Positions 9,004 to 15,955 of a DNA stretch of 29,694 nt are shown here, piece after piece (positions within the stretch are counted from its first letter, which is position 1; each line of letters starts with the position of its first letter). Both the position numbers and the translations under genes were made by a program. This stretch comes from Nitrospirota bacterium (lineage in GTDB: Bacteria > Nitrospirota > Thermodesulfovibrionia > Thermodesulfovibrionales > JdFR-88), in contig JAKAMR010000022.1 in NCBI GenBank assembly GCA_021812785.1, positions 1-29,694 of the forward strand. The letters are read 5' to 3'. The notes beneath the pieces were generated by a model that did no database searches, had not been told where the DNA came from, and was given only the letters and a program-made list of their open reading frames with translations.

Positions 9004-9651
9004 TCAGTTGCCGCCAACAAAGAGTTCCGCATTGATTTTTTCCATCTTTTTCACGAAGGCCGATTTTACATTTCCCCTATGTTTCGCCTTGATCATGTCG
9101 CAATACAGTTTTCTCCTCAACGATGCCCTTTCTATCGTACCAGCTTGCGATAAAAAGCCGTTTATGTCTCTCACCTTCGCCTCATTCAATTCAACACAGT
9201 AATTGAAATTGCCGAAATACGAAGCGGTGACTCGCAGTTCCTGCCCGTCTATATCTTTAAGCCAATTAATGTGGCCCTCCATGTGCGCATTTAGCCTGAA
9301 CCCAGCGTCCATGCATTCGTACCCGGAACCATGGTAAATATCCAGGTTGCAATTGTCTGCAACCAGAGCTTCGGGAAAGAGCCTGCAATGGATCGGGCGA
9401 ATATCGTAAACACTGCATTTCCCCCCTTCAAGAAAGGCGCAGGGGAATTTCAGTCCGATGCCGGGGACAAGGACAGTGGATGACGGGGCCATATTCCATA
9501 CGATCTCGCAATATCTCTCAAAAAAATCCGGTCCGCTGGTCGAAAGATGCCCGCAAAGCCGGATGATATCCCCCAACGTAAGCTCAAGGGGGTGTCCCGT
9601 GTCCGTGCAGCAGCGGGTGCATCCATCAACACATCGAAAGAGCTTGTCCAT
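9004..9651 (-). CDS. YkgJ-family Cys-cluster protein
   Basis: About 215 residues. The N-terminal Cys cluster CVDGCTRCC and later Cys/His pairs (PCAFLEGGKCSVYDIRPIHCRLFP) define the YkgJ/CxxCxxCC family (PF03692), thought to bind Zn or an Fe-S cluster. The biochemical role is not known. The preferred start at 9651 lies 10 bases after the FecR/PKD stop; a longer frame to 9726 would run inside that gene. It sits between the secreted FecR/PKD gene and tatA in an unbroken run of - strand genes. A role in maturation of the Moco operon products is possible but unproven. Confidence 0.85.
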   Translation of the reverse strand: MDKLFRCVDGCTRCCTDTGHPLELTLGDIIRLCGHLSTSGPDFFERYCEIVWNMAPSSTVLVPGIGLKFPCAFLEGGKCSVYDIRPIHCRLFPEALVADNCNLDIYHGSGYECMDAGFRLNAHMEGHINWLKDIDGQELRVTASYFGNFNYCVELNEAKVRDINGFLSQAGTIERASLRRKLYCDMIKAKHRGNVKSAFVKKMEKINAELFVGGN

Positions 9652-9661
9652 TTCCACTTTC

Positions 9662-10612
9662 TCAGCAGTTGCAATTTTGCTCAACGGAAATATTGATCTG
9701 CGCTGTCGCCTTCTGTCCGTTTTCATCCTCTACCTGCACGACCACCACATAGATCCCCTGTGTAAACGTGTGCTGCACATCTTTGCCTGAAGCGTTCTCC
9801 CCGTCTCCGAAATCCCAGGTGACCGACTTGATCTTGCTGCTGCCGCCATTTACCAGCGCCTTGAATTTTACGGTGTACGGGGACTGTCCTCTCCGGTTTC
9901 TTACGCCGCCGACCTTTATCCTTAACGGACCGGGCGTCCACGTCTCGTCCTCGACCAGAAGGCTCCCGCCGAGCTTCTTCGATATCGCGGCCAGGGCCTC
10001 CTTCATTTTTTCCGGCATAGGGACGGGATTTTCAAGTTTTTCACCGGCAATAATGTCCGCCTGCCGGCCATCATCGATCCTCATCTGCTGGGTGTCCATG
10101 TCAACGATTACCGTCCCCAGGAGAGACCAGATGGTGGTCTTCTTTACCGTAGAATCATATTTGATCGCAAACTCCGCGCCCTGGGTCGTGTCCATGACCC
10201 CGCCGGCATTTACCTCAAGCTGGCAGAAGAGGTTATCAGGGACCTGGGCTTTTATAAACACTCGGCCATTATTTAGGTCCATAAGCGACTTCTCCAGTTT
10301 CCTGTCCCTTTCAAGGACAACGCCTTTCAGCGTCATTGACGTATCCGGGTATATCTCCACCATGCTCCCGTTGGACCAGGTGAGGACCGCGGCCGAATTC
10401 GCCTTCGTCTCGATTTTATCGCCCCTGCCGATTACGTCTCCTTCCTTTAGCGGAGCGCCATTTTTAAGCACGGTGCCGTCCACGCGCGTGGCCCGCACTA
10501 CCGACGCGTCTTCGGCGTAGGCACGGCCGCTGCCGGCAGGCAGGGCAAGCATGAGCAGACAAATAAACGCGCTAACCGGTAAAATCCTTCTCAATTTCAA
10601 TGCAATTCTCAC
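9662..10612 (-). CDS. Secreted FecR-domain/PKD-domain protein
   Basis: A 316-residue protein that starts with GTG. A signal peptide (residues 1 to about 33, ending near AYAED) precedes a FecR domain (about 38-190), with the typical GDVIGRGDKIETKANSAAVL and NGSMVEIYPDTSM segments. Then comes a PKD domain (about 232-310) with the signature VTWDFGDGE. It ends in a short Cys-rich tail, EQNCNC. There is no TonB receptor or sigma factor nearby, so the FecR fold here is probably structural rather than signalling. Both domains suggest an envelope protein. It follows a second PKD gene after about 119 bases and belongs to the long - strand run of the TtrA-like operon. Its function is unknown. Confidence 0.82.
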   Translation of the reverse strand: MRIALKLRRILPVSAFICLLMLALPAGSGRAYAEDASVVRATRVDGTVLKNGAPLKEGDVIGRGDKIETKANSAAVLTWSNGSMVEIYPDTSMTLKGVVLERDRKLEKSLMDLNNGRVFIKAQVPDNLFCQLEVNAGGVMDTTQGAEFAIKYDSTVKKTTIWSLLGTVIVDMDTQQMRIDDGRQADIIAGEKLENPVPMPEKMKEALAAISKKLGGSLLVEDETWTPGPLRIKVGGVRNRRGQSPYTVKFKALVNGGSSKIKSVTWDFGDGENASGKDVQHTFTQGIYVVVVQVEDENGQKATAQINISVEQNCNC

Positions 10613-10731
10613 TTTTCTGCAAGCCTCCAGTTATATTCGTAATTAACGTCAAGAAAACAAAAAAATGCGGCCATTTTTCCAGCCTGCTACTTCTCAGATT
10701 TTTCCCCTACCGACCGGAGGGTGCATGTTGA

Positions 10732-11073
10732 TCAGCCCGGCAAAGCCGCGTCGATACCAACGCTTGCCGTGTACTCCTTTCCTTCCATATCCGTGACCTC
10801 CAGCAACAAATCGTATTTCCCGAATTCATAGAAGTGAGGTTTTGGTATCATGGACGTGCTCTCCTGCCCATCTCCGAAGTACCACCGGAATCTCAGCGGT
10901 CCCTTCAGGCCGTTTACCCTGGGCTCCATATGGACCAGCATGGGGCCCCTTCCGGTTTTCGGGTTGGCAATTATTTCGACAGCATTCCCGCCCGTTGAGG
11001 GGCGCGCCCAAAAAGTCAAAAACAAAAATCCGGCCAGCGCAAGTGCGGGGACAAAGCGGGCGCTAAAAGTCAT
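10732..11073 (-). CDS. Short secreted PKD-domain protein
   Basis: About 113 residues: a hydrophobic N-terminal signal (ALALAGFLFLTFWA) followed by a single PKD-like domain with RFRWYFGDGQES and YDLLLEVTDMEGKEYTASV strands. The start at 11073 overlaps the end of the porin-like gene by 11 bases (GAATATGACTTTTAG), so translation is probably coupled. A longer frame to 11139 is out of keeping with a signal peptide. Together with the FecR/PKD gene downstream it gives two PKD proteins in one enzyme operon, suggesting an envelope-bound or extracellular scaffold. No specific partner can be named. Confidence 0.78.
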   Translation of the reverse strand: MTFSARFVPALALAGFLFLTFWARPSTGGNAVEIIANPKTGRGPMLVHMEPRVNGLKGPLRFRWYFGDGQESTSMIPKPHFYEFGKYDLLLEVTDMEGKEYTASVGIDAALPG

Positions 11074-12871
11074 ATTCCGTCCCCAGCACAAACTCTGACG
11101 CGGGTTTCGCGCTACTACCGTCCGCCTGCCTGTACACATCGCCTGGAATGAAATATCCCGTTTCCGTAAAGCCGGTCAAACGTTTGTAGATCGGGAAAGC
11201 AAGGTTCAAATCCAGTTCCCATCCGATATCATTCGTTTTCTCCGTGGTCGTGGAAGTCCCCACGCTCCAGTCCAATACAGGGCCCCTTCCTTTAAACACA
11301 CTCTCCGTTGTCCACAGTTTGAGGAGGGACAAAGTAGCTTGCAGCTTCTTCACAGGCTCGAAGCTTGCAATGGCCCTGAGGAAGGTGACGTTCGCAAGAT
11401 CGCTGTCCGCCAGAAAATACCCGGCTCTTATGTACCGGCTGAAGATATCGCCGAATGTCCTGCGGTCTTTACAGAGGAACAAACCTGTAAAATCTTTTAC
11501 GTCTCCGGTGCCGGATGCCCTTTCCTCGGCCGTGTTCCCCGAGCCTCGGCCGAATTCAAGGCCCACGGAAGGGTTTACCAGTGGGACCAGTCCGCTTAAA
11601 TTGTAGTCCCCCCTCACCATGATGGCGTAGGCATTGTAATTACGCTCCTTTGTTTGGGTGCCCGTCAAATAGACAAAGTCACCTGTGTATGAGAACCTGC
11701 CGCCGCGGCCCGACAGCGCCACGCCTGTCCAGAGGGGATCGAATCCGCCATCTCTGGGGGTTGTAGCGGTATTGTAATCCTTGTCCAAGTTGAGGTCAGG
11801 GTCTCCGAATTTTCCCCTGTCAATAACCTTCAGGGCATAAGGCTCGATGGTGATTTCCCTGCTCGGCTTTATGTCAAAGCTTAGGAGATAGGCATCAAGC
11901 TTATTTGAGAATCCGAACAGCGCGTTGCTCCTGTCCCCCACGCCGGGCGGGTAGGTGATGCCATTATAGTTATTATATCCGCCAGCAGCCGCAATATAGG
12001 CCCCGGTTGCCGAGACGTCGCCGATGGGTGTTCTCCCGAAGGGATAAGAGACTTTAAGTGCGTCCTGCGGGCCCGACAGAACTATCCCCCCGTTGCCAAG
12101 ATCGATATTCTGCCTCCCGCCTTTGACGGCCACACTACCCGTATACAGGACATAAAACTCCCTGACAAGGGAGGAAGAAACGGTAGTGAACTGACCCCAC
12201 CGCTCAAGTGTACCCTGGGTGCCCTCTTTCCAGTCAAAAGTTGTGTTCCCCTTGTCCAGCACCAGCATGGAGTATAAGGGACCGTATTGTGCCTCCAGCC
12301 TGAGCTGAATCATCTGGTCGAACCATGCCGAATTGTCGAACTGCCAGAACTGCAAGGAGTTGTTAAGGTTGAGATTGCTCGTCGAGTTCAGGCGGAGCTT
12401 GTATTCCCCCGAGAAAGCCAGCTTCACCTTGTCAGCCGCCTCTTCGGCCTCCTTGGCCTCTATTGCCTCCTCCTTCAACTTCCATGTTTCAAGGTCGGTA
12501 AGACGGCGCCTCGCCTCCTCATCTCTGGAACTTGCTTTGGTTTCTGTCGAGGGTTCGCTCCATTCGTCTGTTTCAGTTGCCGCCTTGGTGGGCGCAACCG
12601 TCTTTTTTCCTGCCAAATTTTTTTCAGTGGAGGACGGCTGCAAGACGCTGTTCGCAATTCCGGACCCTTTTCCGGCCATCAGGGATTTAACAAGGGCCTC
12701 TAGCTCGGTTATCCGTTTCTCCAGTTGCTTGATTTGGGCCATGACATCGTTCTGCCCAGACTGTGAAGAAGACTCCCCTTTGACATCCGCTGCCCATACC
12801 GGGTTAAACGCAGCAAAAACAACAAACACGGGCAAAAAAAGAAACAGATAACGCCCGGACCACAATTTCAC
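11063..12871 (-). CDS. Outer-membrane beta-barrel (porin-like) protein with N-terminal coiled coil
   Basis: About 602 residues: signal peptide (residues 1-27), a coiled-coil stretch (IKQLEKRITELEALVKSLM, about 47-65), a Ser/Thr/Lys-rich linker, a second helical stretch and then some 400 residues of alternating strands. The C-terminus is YDF; a final Phe is usual for outer-membrane barrels. Resemblance is to the uncharacterised porins with a coiled-coil head found in anaerobes. The start is a GTG whose last two bases begin the cytochrome stop (GTGA), with GGAGG eight bases before it; this decides against the longer frame to 13006. Position suggests a channel for the substrate or product of the TtrA-like enzyme, or contact with the cytochrome. 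Confidence 0.82.
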   Translation of the reverse strand: MKLWSGRYLFLFLPVFVVFAAFNPVWAADVKGESSSQSGQNDVMAQIKQLEKRITELEALVKSLMAGKGSGIANSVLQPSSTEKNLAGKKTVAPTKAATETDEWSEPSTETKASSRDEEARRRLTDLETWKLKEEAIEAKEAEEAADKVKLAFSGEYKLRLNSTSNLNLNNSLQFWQFDNSAWFDQMIQLRLEAQYGPLYSMLVLDKGNTTFDWKEGTQGTLERWGQFTTVSSSLVREFYVLYTGSVAVKGGRQNIDLGNGGIVLSGPQDALKVSYPFGRTPIGDVSATGAYIAAAGGYNNYNGITYPPGVGDRSNALFGFSNKLDAYLLSFDIKPSREITIEPYALKVIDRGKFGDPDLNLDKDYNTATTPRDGGFDPLWTGVALSGRGGRFSYTGDFVYLTGTQTKERNYNAYAIMVRGDYNLSGLVPLVNPSVGLEFGRGSGNTAEERASGTGDVKDFTGLFLCKDRRTFGDIFSRYIRAGYFLADSDLANVTFLRAIASFEPVKKLQATLSLLKLWTTESVFKGRGPVLDWSVGTSTTTEKTNDIGWELDLNLAFPIYKRLTGFTETGYFIPGDVYRQADGSSAKPASEFVLGTEYDF

Positions 12872-13332
12872 TTCATAACCTCCGCTGCCCATTGACGCGT
12901 AAGCGTCCCCGCGCCCTTTCCGTAGAAAAGCGGTATCTTTCCGGTTCTTCCTTTGGCGTCGGTGAATGTGCTGACCTTCCTTGCGCTCCCGTGGCATTCC
13001 ACGCATACTAGCCGTTTCAGCAACGGCTTGAAAGTATAGGGGTTTTCAGGGTGGATGGCGACAAGATATTGATTTGCACCATCTGGATTGCTCCTCTGTA
13101 TAACGTTTTTCAAAGGTCCATAAGGCGCGAGATTATCCTCCCCCATCTCATGGCATGTGGTACAGGTAAGCTCCTTGCCCTGGACCTTTACAGACAAATG
13201 GAGATCATGCCGGCCTGGGAACTTTTTCTTTTCCCGCGACTTTCCACCACTCCATGCCGGACCGCAGAGAACCAGCACTACGGCTAAAGCAAAAAAAACC
13301 ACCCCTGCATGCCTTATGTGGACGCTTCGCAT
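12868..13332 (-). CDS. Exported diheme cytochrome c
   Basis: A 154-residue protein with an N-terminal hydrophobic signal (VVFFALAVVLVLCGPAWS) and two c-haem motifs: CTTCH at 57-61 and CVECH at 110-114. Additional His residues (His42, His45, His94) could serve as distal ligands. It starts inside the end of the TorD gene (19-base overlap) and its stop overlaps the porin-like start, so it belongs firmly to this operon. The operon has no membrane quinol subunit, so this cytochrome is the best candidate for carrying electrons to or from the TtrA-like enzyme. Its cytochrome family is not recognised beyond the haem motifs. Confidence 0.85.
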   Translation of the reverse strand: MRSVHIRHAGVVFFALAVVLVLCGPAWSGGKSREKKKFPGRHDLHLSVKVQGKELTCTTCHEMGEDNLAPYGPLKNVIQRSNPDGANQYLVAIHPENPYTFKPLLKRLVCVECHGSARKVSTFTDAKGRTGKIPLFYGKGAGTLTRQWAAEVMK

Positions 13333-14003
13333 ATGGTCTCATCCTCCCTGCGCACTCTTGCGTAAAGTTCTTCGATGTATTCTTCTTCGTATCTCAGGAA
13401 CTCCTTAATGGAATGCGCCACCGCTTTGTAAAACCCGTATGCCGCGCGCCTTGTTATCTCGTCGCAGCACCGGTACGCCCATTTTGATAGATGCTCCTCC
13501 AGAAAGGTCTTCTGCAGTTCGATACATTTTACGAGCATGGGGCGGTCGGCTCCTTCCCATAACTGTTTTTCCAAATTGCAGAGAAACCCCATGAACTCTA
13601 GCTCCATGCCCAAATGGTCGGGGACCTCTTTGCTCTCCTCGATAACAGTCGCTCCGGCGCACTCATAAAAACTGCTGACGCTCATTGTCACCCGCCCGCC
13701 CAGGCGCTTCTCTTTGTCAGCGTATATCGCCTCATGCGGGAGAACGCCGGAGGGCAGCGCAAACAAGGCCGCGTGCTCCGCATCCATTTCGTCCCTGAGG
13801 TTTTGTATCCCGTCGGTCTGCAGGATAAACTCCAGCAAGTGGCGGTCGGTGCCGGCTCCGGCGCCGCCATGGAAGACTGATACGATGCTTCCATCCCTGA
13901 TCATGTCAATAACGGCGTCAGACGGGGGCTGAAGACAAAGACCCGCGAAAAACCCGTATGTCCTCTCCCGGTCTCCCGCTGCGATGATATCCTTTTCACT
14001 CAT
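13314..14003 (-). CDS. TorD-family chaperone of the TtrA-like enzyme
   Basis: A 229-residue cytoplasmic helical protein with the TorD-family core PDHLGMELEFMGFLC (about residues 128-142), nearly the same motif as in the chaperone at 4386. It should bind the Tat leader of the catalytic subunit encoded at 15956-18898 and assist Mo-cofactor loading. It overlaps the polyferredoxin gene upstream by eight bases and the cytochrome gene downstream by 19, so all three are translationally linked. Length and helix pattern are normal for the family. Confidence 0.9.
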   Translation of the reverse strand: MSEKDIIAAGDRERTYGFFAGLCLQPPSDAVIDMIRDGSIVSVFHGGAGAGTDRHLLEFILQTDGIQNLRDEMDAEHAALFALPSGVLPHEAIYADKEKRLGGRVTMSVSSFYECAGATVIEESKEVPDHLGMELEFMGFLCNLEKQLWEGADRPMLVKCIELQKTFLEEHLSKWAYRCCDEITRRAAYGFYKAVAHSIKEFLRYEEEYIEELYARVRREDETICEAST

Positions 14004-15231
14004 TGCCGTTCTCCTCTTTCAATCCGTTCTGGATATGCTTCATGAACGTCATATGTTTCTTATGCCTGTCCAGACAGAGAGCGCACACATCCTGCAATGC
14101 GGACGCGGCATTCTCCGAAGCCCGGACCTCCGTTGAAGACCTGACAAAGTCCAGCCCGCATACCGGGCAGGTTTCTTTTCGCGCCTCGAAAAGATTGATC
14201 TCCTTGCCTTCCAAAAGATCATTCAGCTTTGACATGCCCTTGATTTTTATCGTGCCGGGCATACAGGTTTCGACGCAAACCCGGCAGTGTGTGCATAAGG
14301 CGGGTTTGAAGCTGAGGCGAAAACGTCCGTCCTCCCATGTCCCAGCCAGGGCGCCCGTGGGGCAGAGAGTAACGCAAACGCCACACGCGCAGCAATGGGG
14401 CGACACCTCGACCCTGGCGACTGGGACCTCTCCGGCAGGCACATACACATCTTTTACCGGAGCGAATTTCCCCAGCGCCCGCATGAGAAACATTCTTTTA
14501 ACGTTCGCCGGCCTCTTGTTTATGGCGTCAATAAAGGTCTGCTCCGGCCCGCCCTTTTCCGGCGCGATTTCCGGGAGCGCAGCTGCCGCGACCTCCGCCA
14601 CCTTTATCCCCAGGGCGGAGATAACAGTTCTTCTTGAAACCGGCTTATCAGCTTTTTTTGACCACGGCTGAAGCGGTATCCTTGAGATTTCGAATTTCTC
14701 CTCCCCGATTCCCAGCATCTCAAAGAGCGCGCTCACGAGGCTCAACATTTTGTCGATATGGGGTGACGCCTTCGCGTTGCGGCATGCCCCGCACTCCGGA
14801 CGCACAAGTTCAACCTTCGAAAAACCTGCTTTGACCGTCTCGACGAGTAGACCTTCGGTAAGGCGGCCGATACAGGGGACAAGGAGGCCTGCCTTGCCGT
14901 CTCCCCACTGGCAGGAAATGCGGAATGTCTTTGCCTCCCCAGGCTTGCATCCGGCGGCCGCCGCGCTTATCTCTCCCAGAATTTCCTCATCATTCGCCTC
15001 GCTCATCCTGAAGACGCCGTTCGGGCAGACGGAAAAGCATACCCCGCAATCGGCGCACTCGCCGGTTATCTCCGCACCACTCACGGGAAAACTGATCGCG
15101 CCGGCAGGACATGCATCGGCGCAAAGCGAACACCCGGATTTGGGCGTGCGAAAGCGCGAGCATAAGGACTTCTCAATCTGCAGATGATGTCCCAGGATTA
15201 TTTTGTCCGTCACTTTTCCAACAATACCCAT
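13996..15231 (-). CDS. Polyferredoxin-like 4Fe-4S protein, cytoplasmic
   Basis: About 411 residues with no signal peptide. N-terminal Cys sets (C24, C34, C37, C41 and C59, C62, C65, C69) give one two-cluster ferredoxin unit. The C-terminal half has a second (CCACGVCVTLCPTG and CTHCRVCVETCMPG), then two zinc-ribbon-like pairs, CPVC and CALC. Between them is a domain with single Cys residues and RPECGAC, faintly like MvhD/FrhD-type Fe-S adaptors. The start at 15231 has GAGGA seven bases upstream; the frame to 15300 opens with TTG only. It may deliver electrons in the cytoplasm or help mature the enzyme. No named family fits the whole protein. Confidence 0.8.
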   Translation of the reverse strand: MGIVGKVTDKIILGHHLQIEKSLCSRFRTPKSGCSLCADACPAGAISFPVSGAEITGECADCGVCFSVCPNGVFRMSEANDEEILGEISAAAAGCKPGEAKTFRISCQWGDGKAGLLVPCIGRLTEGLLVETVKAGFSKVELVRPECGACRNAKASPHIDKMLSLVSALFEMLGIGEEKFEISRIPLQPWSKKADKPVSRRTVISALGIKVAEVAAAALPEIAPEKGGPEQTFIDAINKRPANVKRMFLMRALGKFAPVKDVYVPAGEVPVARVEVSPHCCACGVCVTLCPTGALAGTWEDGRFRLSFKPALCTHCRVCVETCMPGTIKIKGMSKLNDLLEGKEINLFEARKETCPVCGLDFVRSSTEVRASENAASALQDVCALCLDRHKKHMTFMKHIQNGLKEENGNE

Positions 15232-15305
15232 ATTACCGTCCTCACATTTCGTAAGACAACGGCCCGCAGGGGGTCTCAAGCCGCTGTCTCCCTGTTGCAA
15301 AACCG

Positions 15306-15929
15306 TTACCGCGTATAAATCACCGAGGGATTTGTCTTGCTCTCCCCGATGAACCCGAGTGATACCCTTGAGGCCCTTTTCTGCTTGATCAACATTGTAA
15401 GATCATTGAGCTCGCCGAAAAACCTCGTTCTGGCGATGCAGGCGTCAACACAGGCGGGCTTGAGGCCCTTGGTCACCCTGTGTACGCACATAATGCACTT
15501 TTGCATCACATGGGCCTTGGCGTTAAACTGCGGATGCCCATATGGGCATGCCCAGGCGCAATACCTGCACCCGATGCATTTGTCCGTGTCGATGAGGACT
15601 ATGCCGTCTTCCTCCCTCTTTGTTATGGCGCCAACCGGGCACGCCGCCTTGCAGGCCGGCTTCCCGCAATGCATGCAGGGCATGGATACAAAATACGCCC
15701 GCAATTCATCAGGTTTTTTCTTCGGGTCCTTGAATTCTCCGACTTCGACTGTAATGACGCGGTTGTAATCCACTCCCACCGGCGTGTTGTTTTCCGCCTT
15801 GCAGGCCATTGTGCAGGCATTGCATCCCACGCAAAATTCAAGGTCGACCCAGAGCGTGTACTGCTTCGGGCCCTTCTTGTCGAAAGTGGCCTTAAGCATT
15901 TCATCCGTTATAAAAGGATCTCTTTCCAT
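15306..15929 (-). CDS. Four-cluster Fe-S electron-transfer subunit (DmsB/PsrB/TtrB type)
   Basis: A 207-residue protein with four complete Cys sets for [4Fe-4S] clusters: C33/36/39/43, C85/88/93/97, C118/121/124/128 and C145/148/160/164. All sixteen ligands are Cys, unlike the type II beta subunit at 4964. It forms the electron-transfer partner of the TtrA-like catalytic subunit, whose gene ends 26 bases upstream. It has no signal of its own, so co-export with the Tat-bearing partner is expected. A GGAG ribosome site stands seven bases before the ATG. There is no NrfD/TtrC membrane gene after it, as would be usual for tetrathionate or polysulfide reductases. Confidence 0.93.
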   Translation of the reverse strand: MERDPFITDEMLKATFDKKGPKQYTLWVDLEFCVGCNACTMACKAENNTPVGVDYNRVITVEVGEFKDPKKKPDELRAYFVSMPCMHCGKPACKAACPVGAITKREEDGIVLIDTDKCIGCRYCAWACPYGHPQFNAKAHVMQKCIMCVHRVTKGLKPACVDACIARTRFFGELNDLTMLIKQKRASRVSLGFIGESKTNPSVIYTR

Positions 15930-15955
15930 TTCTTTCTCCTTTGTCTCCTGGTTTT

